From: Streptomyces thermolilacinus SPC6
Lineage (GTDB): Bacteria; Actinomycetota; Actinomycetes; Streptomycetales; Streptomycetaceae
DNA length: 64,000 nt
Assembly (NCBI RefSeq): GCF_000478605.2
Contig: NZ_ASHX02000001.1
Location: 496,001 to 560,000, forward strand
Direction: 5' to 3'
The notes under the pieces are model-generated. The model saw only the letters and a list, made by a program, of their open reading frames with translations. It did no database searches and was not told where the DNA came from. Each line of letters opens with the position of its first letter. Within the stretch, counting starts at the first letter, position 1. The position numbers and the translations under genes were made by a program. Shown piece after piece: positions 49,162 to 56,887 of this stretch.

Positions 49162-50546
49162 GAGCCGCAGCAGCCACCCGCCGGGGCCCGATCGGCCGCC
49201 GCCCCGATCGCGGCGGGGGCGCCGAGCTGGACGAGCTGCGGGGTGGGCGCGCAGCAGCCGTCCGCCTTCTGGGCGTCGGGAGCGTCGAACAGGCCGGCGC
49301 CGCCGCAGACCCCGGTCTCGGGAAGGGTGAGCTCGACGCGGTCGGCGGACTCGAGGTCACCGGCGATCGCGGCGGCAACGGAGCGGACTTGCTCGTAGCC
49401 GGTCATCGCCAGGAAGGTCGGGGCGCGGCCGTAGGACTTCATCCCGACCAGGTACACGCCGGTTTCGGGGTGGGAGAGCTCGCGGTGGCCGTGGGGGTAG
49501 ACGGTGCCGCAGGAGTGCTGGTTGGGGTCGATCAGCGGCGCGAGCGCGATCGGCGCCTGGAGGCGTTCGTCTAGGCCGAGGCGCAGCTCGCCCAGGAAGG
49601 ACACGTCGGGGCGGAAGCCGGTCAGCACGATCACCTCGTCGACCGGGTCCAGGCGGCGGCCGTCCTCACCGACCAGGATCAGGCGGCCGTCGCCGTCGCG
49701 CTCGATCGCCTCGGTGCGGAAGCCGGTGACCGCGTCGGCGTGGCCCTCGTCGACGGCGGCCTTCGCCGCCAGGCCCAGCGCGCCGCGCGCCGGGAGCTGG
49801 TCGGCTTCGCCGCCGCCGAAGGTGGAGCCCGAGATGCCCCGGCGCAGGATCCACACCCCCTTCGTGCCCGCGCCGTCGACCGACTTGGCGAGGTCGGCCA
49901 GGTACGCGAGGGCGGTGAAGGCCGAGGCGCCGGAGCCGATCACGGCAGTGCGCTTGCCCGCGTGCCGGGCCCGGACAGCCGGGTCCTTCAGGTCCGGGAC
50001 ACGGTAGGTGATCCGGTCCGCGGCGGCCTTCTCACCGAGGGCCGGCAGGCCGCTGCCGCCCGCCGGGGACGGCGTGGCCCAGGTACCGGAGGCATCGACG
50101 ACCGCGCGGGCGAGGACGCGGTCCTCTCGGCCGTCGGCATCGGCGAGGTGCACGACGAACGGCTGCTGCTCCCGGTCGGCGTCCACGATCCGGTCCCGGC
50201 CGGCCCGGGACACGCCGGTGACAGTCGCACCGACGCGGACGCGGTCGCCCAGGACGTCGGCGAGCGGCTGCAGGTAGAGGTCGGCCCAGTCGCCGCCGGA
50301 GGGGTAGGCGGCCGGGTCGGGCCTTGCCCAGCCGGTAGGGGCGAGGAGCTTCTCGGCGGCCGGGTCGACGAGTTCGCCCCAGGTGGAGAACAGGCGCACG
50401 TGGCTCCACTCCCGGACCGCGGAGGCGGCGGCCGGTCCCGCTTCCAGGACCAGAGGCTCGATACCGCGCTCGACGAGGTGGGAGGCAGCGGCCAGGCCCG
50501 TGGGGCCCGCTCCGATGACGACGACGGGGAGCTGCTGGGTGCTCAT
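49158..50546 (-). CDS. FAD-dependent oxidoreductase of the ars cluster with Cys-rich C-terminus
   Basis: 462 residues. GxGxxG at VVVIGAGPTGLAAASHLVERG (FAD), a second nucleotide-binding motif AVIGSGASAFTALAYL (NADPH), and VVDASGTWATP (ATG-like motif) fit flavin monooxygenase-type enzymes. The C-terminal 70 residues hold VCGGAGLF, DGCCAPTP and GGCCGS, with paired Cys able to bind As(III) or another soft metal. It is the first of a two-gene unit with the MFS gene (GTGA overlap) and is near the ArsR operator region. Substrate not known; an arsenic-related oxidation is inferred from context. Confidence 0.8.
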   Translation of the reverse strand: MSTQQLPVVVIGAGPTGLAAASHLVERGIEPLVLEAGPAAASAVREWSHVRLFSTWGELVDPAAEKLLAPTGWARPDPAAYPSGGDWADLYLQPLADVLGDRVRVGATVTGVSRAGRDRIVDADREQQPFVVHLADADGREDRVLARAVVDASGTWATPSPAGGSGLPALGEKAAADRITYRVPDLKDPAVRARHAGKRTAVIGSGASAFTALAYLADLAKSVDGAGTKGVWILRRGISGSTFGGGEADQLPARGALGLAAKAAVDEGHADAVTGFRTEAIERDGDGRLILVGEDGRRLDPVDEVIVLTGFRPDVSFLGELRLGLDERLQAPIALAPLIDPNQHSCGTVYPHGHRELSHPETGVYLVGMKSYGRAPTFLAMTGYEQVRSVAAAIAGDLESADRVELTLPETGVCGGAGLFDAPDAQKADGCCAPTPQLVQLGAPAAIGAAADRAPAGGCCGS

Positions 50547-50576
50547 GATGCTCGGTCTCCTTGTGGGCGAAGGGGG

Positions 50577-50750
50577 TCAGCGGGGTGCGTGGGCGAGGGC
50601 GGTCAGCTGGTGGTGCCGGCGGCGTTCGGCCGCACGGGCGGCGCGGTCGCCGACCTGGGCGCAGCTGTCGCAGAAACTGACGCGGGCCAGGTGGCGGGCG
50701 GTGCGGCGGGCCCGGGCCGCGGAAAGCACGGTACGGAGGGCGCTGGTCAC
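50577..50750 (-). CDS. Small Cys-containing protein of the ars cluster
   Basis: 57 residues from GTG 50750, which has AAGGAG 6 bp before it. VSFCDSCAQVGDRAARAAERRRHHQL contains C-x2-C and is basic overall. I have seen similar short proteins in Streptomyces ars neighbourhoods, but the function is unknown. It lies upstream of the FAD gene on the same strand (30 bp apart), so it is probably cotranscribed. Confidence 0.6.
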   Translation of the reverse strand: MTSALRTVLSAARARRTARHLARVSFCDSCAQVGDRAARAAERRRHHQLTALAHAPR

Positions 50751-50773
50751 GACGACTCCTTGCTTCGATGCCT

Positions 50774-50805
50774 GTCGATACCCGGAGCTTGCCACCTGTA
50801 TCGAC
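50774..50805. promoter_or_regulatory. Inverted repeat GTCGATAC ... GTATCGAC
   Basis: Perfect 8-bp arms with a 16-bp spacer just upstream of the small-protein gene. It overlaps the dyad at 50801-50830. A candidate repressor site for the flavoprotein/MFS operon. Confidence 0.5.
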
Positions 50806-50830
50806 GAGTGTCAACATAGACACATGTCGA
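50801..50830. promoter_or_regulatory. ArsR-type operator dyad
   Basis: TCGACGAGTGTC and GACACATGTCGA form 12-bp arms (10 of 12 complementary) around six bases. The ATG of the truncated arsR (50824) lies inside the right arm, so its transcript would be leaderless or nearly so. Fits ArsR-family operators in size and place. Confidence 0.6.
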
Positions 50831-51043
50831 AATCAGAGCCCGCCGAGCGTCCCGTCCTGGAGGACGGCGGCGCGGTGCCGTGCTGCGTCTCCCATCACCT
50901 GAGGAAGCTGCGCGAGGCCGGCCTGCCGACTTCGGAGCGGCGCGGCACCTGGGTCTACCACCAGGTCCCTCCGTCCGTGGTGGCGGCCATGTCCGCCCTG
51001 CTCGACCCGCGCGCCCGCCCACTGCCCCGAGGCGGGCCTGCCG
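50824..51043 (+). pseudogene. Internally deleted ArsR-family regulator (plus-strand copy)
   Basis: ATG 50824 gives MSKSEPAERPVLEDG, followed directly by CCVSHHLRKLREAGLPTSERRGTWVYHQVPPSVVAAMSALLDPRARP. The second part is the recognition helix and wing of an ArsR repressor, but the 40-50 residues holding the first helices and usual C-V-C metal site are missing. The frame then runs through the antisense of the next gene. Probably a decayed copy. Confidence 0.7.
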
Positions 51044-51371
51044 TCAGCCGCCGCATCCGGGCGGGCAGCAGCGCAGCAGGTACTCCTGAGCGCGTCCAGG
51101 CGGCTCGCCATGGTGGCGCCGTCGGCGCGGTAGAACACCTGCTTGCCCTCCTCGCGGGAGAGAACCAGGCCGCCGCGGCGCAGCAGGCTGAGATGCTCGG
51201 ACACGGTCGAGGGCTTGAGGCCGCATCGCTCGGCGATCTCCCCGACGGTCAGCTCGCGACCGCCCGCGAACTGCCGCATGACCTGCTGACACCCTGCGCG
51301 GCGTCGGGCGCGACGCCGCGCACGTCCTGTCCCGGCTCAGCCGCGCACGCTGAGGAAGCCGGGTCGGGCAT
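51044..51371 (-). pseudogene. ArsR-family regulator with two frameshifts
   Basis: ATG 51371 begins MPDPASSACAAEPGQDVRGVAPDAAQ; one base is missing near 51290. The next frame gives VMRQFAGGRELTVGEIAERCGLKPSTVSEHLSLLRRGGLVLSREEGKQVFYRADGATMASRLDAL, a clear winged HTH. Another base appears missing near 51095, after which EYLLRCCPPGCGG and the stop at 51044 follow, matching the expected Cys-rich end. Each indel is a single base, so sequencing error is possible. Confidence 0.75.
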
Positions 51372-51397
51372 GACACCGCGCCGTCCGGGTCGCGGGG

Positions 51398-52462
51398 TCA
51401 GGTCTCCAGCTGACGCGCGATCCGGTGGGCGGCGTCGCGGGCGGGGCGGCCGACGCCGATGAGGGTGGCGGAGGCCGGGCCGGTCCAGTCGCCGTAGCCG
51501 AGCAGGTGCAGGCGGGGCTCGCCGACCGCCCGGGTGCCGACCGTCGGGACACGGCCGTGCGGGCCGCGCAGGCCGAGCGGGGCGAGGTGGGCCAGGGCGG
51601 GCCGGAAGCCGGTACACCAGATGACGGCGTCCGCCTCGGTCCTGCTGCCGTCCGCCCACTGGAGGCCGGTGGTGGTGAGTCGGCTGAACATCGGCCGGGC
51701 TCGCAGGAGTCCGGCGTCGCGTGCGGCGCGGACGGGCGGGACGGCGACGACGTCCCCGAGTGAGGCGACCCCGCCCGTGTCGGCGCGGCCGGTGTCGAGG
51801 GCGCGGCGGCGGGCGGTGGCGACATCGAACAGAGCGCGGCCGTCGATGTCGTCCGGCAGGAAACGGGGCGGGCGCCGGGTCGCCCACGTGACCTCGACGC
51901 GGCCGTCGAGGGCCAGGTCGGCGGCGATCTGCGCGCCGGAGTTCCCGCCGCCGACCACGATCACGTGCTGCCCGGTGAAGTCGGCCGGACAGCGGTAGCC
52001 CACCGTGTGGAGCTGTCGCCCGGCGAACACCTCGCGGCCGGGGACAGCGGGAAGGAACGGCCGCGACCAGGTGCCGGTCGCACTGATCACCGCCCGGGCC
52101 CGGAAGGCACCGGTGTCCGCCTCGACCAGGAGCCGGTCGCCGTCGCGACGTACGGCGTTCACACGGGTGCCGTGCTGCACGGGCAGGCCGTAGCGCTTCT
52201 CGTAGTCGGAGAGATAGTCCACCACGTGCCCGGCGTCCGGGTAGGTCTCACCGGCCTGCACGGGCATGAGCCGACCGGGCAGCGAGGAGTGTTCCGCCGG
52301 GGAGAAGAGACGCAGCGAGTCCCACATGTGCTGCCAGGCCCCGCCCGGCGCCGGAGCGGCGTCGAGGATCGTGAAGTCCAGACCCTGGCGGCGCAGGTGA
52401 TAGCCGGCGGCGATTCCCGCTTGGCCGCCGCCGACCACCACCACGTCCACGTACCGCGTCAT
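51398..52462 (-). CDS. arsO: ArsO-type flavin-dependent monooxygenase
   Basis: 354 residues. VVVVGGGQAGIAAGYHLRRQGLDFTILD (FAD), HVIVVGGGNSGAQIAADLAL (NADPH) and SATGTWSRPFLP motifs give a class B-type flavin monooxygenase layout. It is placed third after arsR and acr3, with ATGA overlap to acr3 (52459-52462). The same order is known from the arsenic cluster of a Streptomyces linear plasmid, as I recall. Precise reaction not established; required for full arsenic resistance in related clusters. Confidence 0.85.
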   Translation of the reverse strand: MTRYVDVVVVGGGQAGIAAGYHLRRQGLDFTILDAAPAPGGAWQHMWDSLRLFSPAEHSSLPGRLMPVQAGETYPDAGHVVDYLSDYEKRYGLPVQHGTRVNAVRRDGDRLLVEADTGAFRARAVISATGTWSRPFLPAVPGREVFAGRQLHTVGYRCPADFTGQHVIVVGGGNSGAQIAADLALDGRVEVTWATRRPPRFLPDDIDGRALFDVATARRRALDTGRADTGGVASLGDVVAVPPVRAARDAGLLRARPMFSRLTTTGLQWADGSRTEADAVIWCTGFRPALAHLAPLGLRGPHGRVPTVGTRAVGEPRLHLLGYGDWTGPASATLIGVGRPARDAAHRIARQLET

Positions 52463-53550
52463 GAACCCGGCTGCGCGGCCGTGAACTTCCGCCGCCAGGC
52501 CAGCGAGACGTACACCAGCGCCACGAGCACCGGGACCTCGATGAGCGGGCCGACCACGCCCGAGAGGGCCTGGCCGGAGGTGACGCCGAAGGTCGCGATG
52601 GCGACCGCGATGGCCAGCTCGAAGTTGTTGCCGGCGGCCGTGAAGGCGAGGGTGGCGGTGCGGTCGTAGGCGAGACCGATCGCCTTGCCGAGCGCGAAGG
52701 TGCCGAACCACATCACCGCGAAGTACACGAGCAGCGGCAGGGCGATGCGCGCCACGTCCAGCGGCTGCGAGGTGATGGTCCTGCCCTGCAGGGCGAAGAG
52801 GATGACGATCGTGAACAGCAGCCCGTACAGCGCCCACGGCCCGATCTTCGGCAGGAACTTCCGCTCGTAGCTCTCGCGGCCCATCTTCCGCTCGCCGATC
52901 CGGCGGGTCAGGAAGCCGGCCAGCAGCGGGACGCCCAGGAAGACGACCACGTTCGCCGCGATCTTCCACATGGAGATGTCCAGGTGCTCGCCGTCGCCGA
53001 GGCCCAGCCAGCCGGGCAGCAGGTCGAGGTAGAACCAGCCGAGCAGGCCGAACGCCATGACCTGGAAGACCGAGTTCAGCGCGACGAGGACGGCGGCGGC
53101 CTCGCGGTCGCCGCAGGCCAGGTCGTTCCAGATGATCACCATGGCGATGCAGCGGGCCAGACCGACGATGATCAGGCCGGTGCGGTACTCGGGCAGGTCC
53201 GGCAGGAAGATCCACGCCAGGGCGAACATCACCGCGGGGCCGAGGACCCAGTTGATGACCAGGGAGGAGATCATCAGTTTCCGGTCCCCGGTGACGGCGT
53301 CGAGCTTGTCGTAGCGGACCTTGGCGAGGACCGGGTACATCATGATCAGCAGACCGAGGGCGATCGGCAGCGAGATGCCTCCGATCTCCACCTTCGCCAG
53401 CGCGTCGTTCAGTCCGGGGATCACCCGCCCGAGCCCGAGGCCGACGGCCATGGCGATGAGGATCCACACGGCGAGGTAGCGGTCGAGCGTGGAGAGCTTG
53501 GCGACGACGGATGCTACCTGGGTCGTCGCGGGCGCTTCGGTGCGGGTCAC
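52459..53550 (-). CDS. acr3: Acr3-type arsenite efflux transporter
   Basis: 363 residues with ten membrane segments. Signature: LVINWVLGPAVMFALAWIFLPD, VGLARCIAMVIIWNDLACGD with the conserved Cys, NSVFQVMAFGLLGWFYLDLLP, and FTAAGNNFELAIAVAIATFG. It pumps arsenite (and sometimes antimonite) out. GTG start at 53550 overlaps the arsR stop (GTGA), and its own stop overlaps arsO. Confidence 0.95.
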   Translation of the reverse strand: MTRTEAPATTQVASVVAKLSTLDRYLAVWILIAMAVGLGLGRVIPGLNDALAKVEIGGISLPIALGLLIMMYPVLAKVRYDKLDAVTGDRKLMISSLVINWVLGPAVMFALAWIFLPDLPEYRTGLIIVGLARCIAMVIIWNDLACGDREAAAVLVALNSVFQVMAFGLLGWFYLDLLPGWLGLGDGEHLDISMWKIAANVVVFLGVPLLAGFLTRRIGERKMGRESYERKFLPKIGPWALYGLLFTIVILFALQGRTITSQPLDVARIALPLLVYFAVMWFGTFALGKAIGLAYDRTATLAFTAAGNNFELAIAVAIATFGVTSGQALSGVVGPLIEVPVLVALVYVSLAWRRKFTAAQPGS

Positions 53551-53855
53551 GGGCAGGCCCTTTTGTTGTCGGCGGCGGCACGGGCTCGTTCGGCGAGGTC
53601 GGCGAACTGCCCGGCGAGCTGGGCGATGACGTCGGGGCGCAGCTTGTAGTAGGTGAAGCGTCCGCACGGCTCGGTCTCGACGACCCCGGCCTCGCGCAGG
53701 ACTCTCAGGTGGTTGGAGAGGTTGGTCTGCTTGGCACCGGTCTCCTCGACGAGGTGGGTGGTGCACAGCGTCTCGCGGGCGAGCAGGGTCACGATCCGGA
53801 GCCTGAGCGGGTCGGCCAGCACCCGGATCAGGTCAGTGTCGACTGACGTCATCAT
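53547..53855 (-). CDS. arsR: ArsR-family metalloregulatory repressor
   Basis: 102 residues. Winged HTH: LADPLRLRIVTLLARETLCTTHLVEETGAKQTNLSNHLRVLREAGVVETEPCGRFTYYKLRPDVIAQL. Cys residues at about 30 (ETLC), 63 (PCGR) and 101 could form the arsenite site. First gene of the arsR-acr3-arsO operon; the only intact arsR in the segment. Two direct repeats GCTGATAC lie just upstream. Confidence 0.9.
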   Translation of the reverse strand: MMTSVDTDLIRVLADPLRLRIVTLLARETLCTTHLVEETGAKQTNLSNHLRVLREAGVVETEPCGRFTYYKLRPDVIAQLAGQFADLAERARAAADNKRACP

Positions 53856-53857
53856 GG

Positions 53858-53889
53858 GCTGATACTGTCACATCACCCGGTGCTGATAC
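53858..53889. promoter_or_regulatory. Direct repeats before arsR
   Basis: GCTGATAC occurs at 53858-53865 and 53882-53889 (24 bp apart) in the divergent region between arsR and the arsC-like remnant. Likely regulator-binding or promoter elements; 24 bp is near two helical turns. Confidence 0.4.
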
Positions 53890-53929
53890 CAGCCGGGGAT
53901 GACCCATGGCCCGTCGAAAGGGTCCTTCC

Positions 53930-54367
53930 ATGTCCGCCGCTCCTGCCCCCGCCCTTCCCGCTGAGCGCCCGGCCGCCGGTGCGGCCCGGCTGCCCGCCCA
54001 GCACATCGGCCGCTTCGCGCCCGAGACCGCGCAGGGCCTGCCCACCGACTCCGGCCGGAGCCTGCCCGGCACCGCCGCGGTGACCACGCGCCTGGTCGTG
54101 GATCGAGCCGCACATCGCGCAGGCCTCACCGAGGCGGGCAGCGACACGGCCGACGCGTTCCCCCGGCCGCTGACCGACGAGGGCGTACAGGGCGGACATG
54201 ATCCTCACATGGGCTGCGGTGACACCTGCCTCGCCGTGCCCGGCCGCCGCTCCCTGGACTGGCCCGTAGCCGACCCCGACGGCACCCCGATCGCGGTCGT
54301 CCGCCGGATCCGCGACGCCATCGACCGCCGCATCACCGACCCGCTCGCCGGTGCGCCGAGCACCTGA
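53930..54367 (+). pseudogene. Arsenate-reductase-like protein lacking its catalytic P-loop
   Basis: 145 residues from ATG 53930. The first part (RLPAQHIGRFAPETAQGLPTDSGRSL) resembles the helical N-terminal domain of larger actinobacterial ArsC proteins. It then jumps to FPRPLTDEGVQ, HMGCGDTCLAVPGRRSLDWPVADPDGTPIAVVRRIRDAI, the C-terminal half of the low-molecular-weight phosphatase fold. The catalytic C-x5-R loop (CVHNAGR in the next gene) is missing altogether. An internal deletion derivative, presumably inactive. Confidence 0.7.
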
Positions 54368-54409
54368 TCCCCCGCACCCTCTGCCACTCACCTCGTGAAG
54401 GAAGAACGC

Positions 54410-54829
54410 ATGTCCTCCGCTCCGCTCGCCTCCGTGCTGTTCGTCTGCGTGCACAACGCCGGCCGTTCGCAGATGGCCGCCGGTTTCCTCTCCCACCTCG
54501 CGGGCGACCGCGTCGAGGTCCGCTCCGCCGGTTCCGTCCCCGGCGACCGGGTGAACCCCGCCGCTGTCGAGGCGATGAAGGAAGTCGGCATCGACATCTC
54601 CGCCGCCAAGCCGAAGATCCTCACCACCGAGGCCGTCCAGGCGTCGGACTACGTCATCACGATGGGCTGCGGCGACGCCTGCCCGGTCTTCCCCGGCAAG
54701 AAGTACCTCGACTGGGCCCTCGAAGACCCCGCAGGCAAGGGCGTCGAGTCCGTACGCCCCATCCGCGACGAGATCAAGACCCGCATCGAGGCCCTGATCG
54801 CGGAGATCGACGCCAAGCAGGAGGCGTGA
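54410..54829 (+). CDS. arsC: Arsenate reductase, low-molecular-weight phosphatase type
   Basis: 139 residues from ATG 54410 after GAAGGAAG. P-loop VLFVCVHNAGRSQMAAGFL carries the catalytic Cys and Arg; MGCGDACPVFPGKKYLDWALEDPAGK holds the later Cys and the Asp acid. Thioredoxin-coupled reduction of As(V) to As(III). GTGA overlap with the thioredoxin reductase gene couples it to its electron donor. Confidence 0.95.
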   Translation: MSSAPLASVLFVCVHNAGRSQMAAGFLSHLAGDRVEVRSAGSVPGDRVNPAAVEAMKEVGIDISAAKPKILTTEAVQASDYVITMGCGDACPVFPGKKYLDWALEDPAGKGVESVRPIRDEIKTRIEALIAEIDAKQEA

Positions 54830-55818
54830 ACCCCGTGACGGAGCCGCGCGACGTGCGCGAGGTCGTCATCATCGGCTCCGGCCCCGCCGGATACACCGCC
54901 GCCCTCTACACCGCCCGCGCCCAGCTCGAGCCCCTGCTGTTCGGCAGCTCCGTCTTCGTCGGCGGGTCACTCACGACGACGACCGAGGTGGAGAACTTCC
55001 CCGGCTTCCCCGACGGTGTCGACGGACCCGCCCTGATGGAGAACATGCGGGCGCAGGCCGAGAGGTTCGGCGCCGAAATGATCGACGACGACATCGTCTC
55101 CGTCGACCTGACCGGCGATGTCAAGGTCCTCACCGACTCGGCCGGCACCGTCCACCGCGCCCGGACGGTGATCGTCGCGACCGGCTCCGGCTACCGCAAG
55201 CTCGGCCTCCCGAAGGAAGAGGAGCTCTCGGGGCGGGGCGTGTCCTGGTGCGCGACCTGCGACGGATTCTTCTTCCGCGATCGCGACATCGTCGTGGTCG
55301 GCGGCGGCGACACCGCCATGGAGGAAGCCACCTTCCTCACCCGATTCGCGAGGTCGGTCACCGTCGTCCACCGCCGCTCCACCCTGCGCGCGTCGAAGGT
55401 CATGCAGGACCGGGCCTTCGCCGACGACAAGATCTCCTTCGTCCTCGACAGCGAGATCGCCGAGATCAAGGAGACCGACGGCGTGCTGGGCGGCGTCGTC
55501 CTGCGGGACGTCCTCACCGGTGCCACCCGCGACCTGGACGTCACCGGTCTGTTCATCGCCATCGGCCAGGATCCGCGCACCGAGCTCTTCACCGGCCGGC
55601 TCCACCTCGACGCCGAGGGCTACGTCACGGTGGCCTCCCCTTCGACGCGTACGAATCTTCCCGGCGTGTTCGCCGCCGGTGACGTCGTCGACCACACCTA
55701 CCGCCAGGCCATCACCGCCGCGGGCACCGGTGCGGCCGCCGCCCTCGACGCCGAGCGGTACCTGGCGGCCCGCCCCGCGGCCCCGGCCGAGCCGGAACCC
55801 GTCGCGGCCCCGGTCTGA
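54826..55818 (+). CDS. arsT: Thioredoxin reductase of the ars cluster (ArsT)
   Basis: 330 residues. FAD motif VVIIGSGPAGYTAALYTARAQL, redox centre WCATCDGFF (C-A-T-C), NADPH motif VVVGGGDTAMEEATFLTRFA, and C-terminal VFAAGDVVDHTYRQAITAAGTG. Supplies electrons via thioredoxin to ArsC. The GTG start overlaps the arsC stop. arsC-arsT beside arsR-acr3-arsO matches the Streptomyces plasmid-borne ars cluster layout. Confidence 0.95.
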   Translation: MNPVTEPRDVREVVIIGSGPAGYTAALYTARAQLEPLLFGSSVFVGGSLTTTTEVENFPGFPDGVDGPALMENMRAQAERFGAEMIDDDIVSVDLTGDVKVLTDSAGTVHRARTVIVATGSGYRKLGLPKEEELSGRGVSWCATCDGFFFRDRDIVVVGGGDTAMEEATFLTRFARSVTVVHRRSTLRASKVMQDRAFADDKISFVLDSEIAEIKETDGVLGGVVLRDVLTGATRDLDVTGLFIAIGQDPRTELFTGRLHLDAEGYVTVASPSTRTNLPGVFAAGDVVDHTYRQAITAAGTGAAAALDAERYLAARPAAPAEPEPVAAPV

Positions 55819-55830
55819 CCGGCCTCAGAG

Positions 55831-55870
55831 GCGCGGGCCGACTCGGAACGTCCACCGGGGCGGCCCGCGC
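55831..55870 (+). terminator. Possible terminator after arsT
   Basis: GCGCGGGCCG and CGGCCCGCGC are perfectly complementary across a 20-base loop, 13 bp after the arsT stop. The long loop makes it a weaker candidate. Confidence 0.45.
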
Positions 55871-56151
55871 TGTGCCGATTCCGCGGCACCGGCAGCGCTT
55901 CGAGCAGTCCCGAAAGCCCCTTGAGGGGATGCCCGTTCCGCCCGGCGCCACGTGGCGCCAGCCGCCGCGTGTGCCGGACCGGCGGCAGAAGCCCATGGAC
56001 CACGCGCTGGTGGTCGGCACCCGCGGCGCCACGGTCTCCGCCACACCGGGCCGACCTGGTGAGCGGACGCCGGCGTCCCCCTTGGGTCCCTGCCGGACCC
56101 GGCCGTCATCGCGCGCTGACCGGTCGGGCACGTTGATCCCCGGCTCGTCCT

Positions 56152-56187
56152 ACTGGTCCGACTGGTCCGACTGGTCCGACTGGTCCC
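56152..56187. repeat. Four tandem ACTGGTCCG units
   Basis: ACTGGTCCG x3 and ACTGGTCCC lie just beyond the tRNA-Pro copy 2 terminator. The 9-bp periodicity may reflect slippage or binding sites for an integrase-type protein. Confidence 0.8.
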
Positions 56188-56196
56188 CCAAAACGG

Positions 56197-56236
56197 TCGA
56201 GGGGCCGTTTCGGATCTCTCCGAAACGGCCCCTCGA
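56197..56236 (-). terminator. Hairpin terminator downstream of tRNA-Pro (copy 2)
   Basis: Perfect 18-bp arms (CGAGGGGCCGTTTCGGA core) with loop TCTC, 18 bp past the tRNA 3' end. Confidence 0.85.
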
Positions 56237-56253
56237 TCTGCGACTTCGCAAAG

Positions 56254-56327
<74 letters not shown>

Positions 56328-56368
56328 TTGCCCGTCTGACCTGGAGTTTCCCCCGGCCCGGCGTGCAT

Positions 56369-56380
56369 GAGAACAATACC
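56369..56380 (-). promoter_or_regulatory. Upstream element of tRNA-Pro copy 2
   Basis: GGTATTGTTCTC on the minus strand, 42 bp before the tRNA 5' end; matches the element before copy 1 at 11 of 12 positions. Candidate -10 region. Confidence 0.45.
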
Positions 56381-56887
56381 GCACTCCGGGTGGTGATCAC
56401 TAACCGCTTTGGCGAGGGGCGCGTGTCAGGGCGCGAGGGGCGCGCACAGGGGGCGTGCGAGATGTTCTGCGCGCCCCCTGGCGCCTCCGGGCGCTGGACT
56501 GGTCTTCGGCCATTGGTTAACGCTGCGGAAGTACTCGGTGACGGCTGGTGCGCTCGGGTGCCATGGCGGGCTCGGGGGCTGGTGGGGCCGGGGGCCGGAG
56601 GGGCGGGACCTCTCGCAGGGGCGTCGTCGCCCCTTCCTTGCCGCTGGCATGTGGCACACGAACGCACGGCGGGAATGCCTTCGGGGGGCTGGCCAGACGG
56701 CACGACACCATGCACAGTCCTCAACGAACGTCAACAAATCGCGTTTCAGACATTGTTCACGACCTTGTTGAACCGCTCCCGGGAGATCAACACCATGGGG
56801 TGTCTGCCTGCTCGGGACGGGACCACTACCGATGCACCACCTGCTCGAACAACCGCGCGGGCAGGCGTTTCGCAGAGGAGCGCTCGC
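56381..56887. other. About 500-bp spacer before the acyl-CoA dehydrogenase
   Basis: No gene seen. The stretch 56700-56830 is less GC-rich (gaacgtcaacaaatcgcgtt, cattgttcacgaccttgtt), as expected for the promoter of the downstream gene. Confidence 0.4.

Noticed and set aside
53547..53862. Plus-strand open frame opposite arsR
   Set aside because: Antisense shadow with no motifs; the minus strand encodes a clear ArsR.
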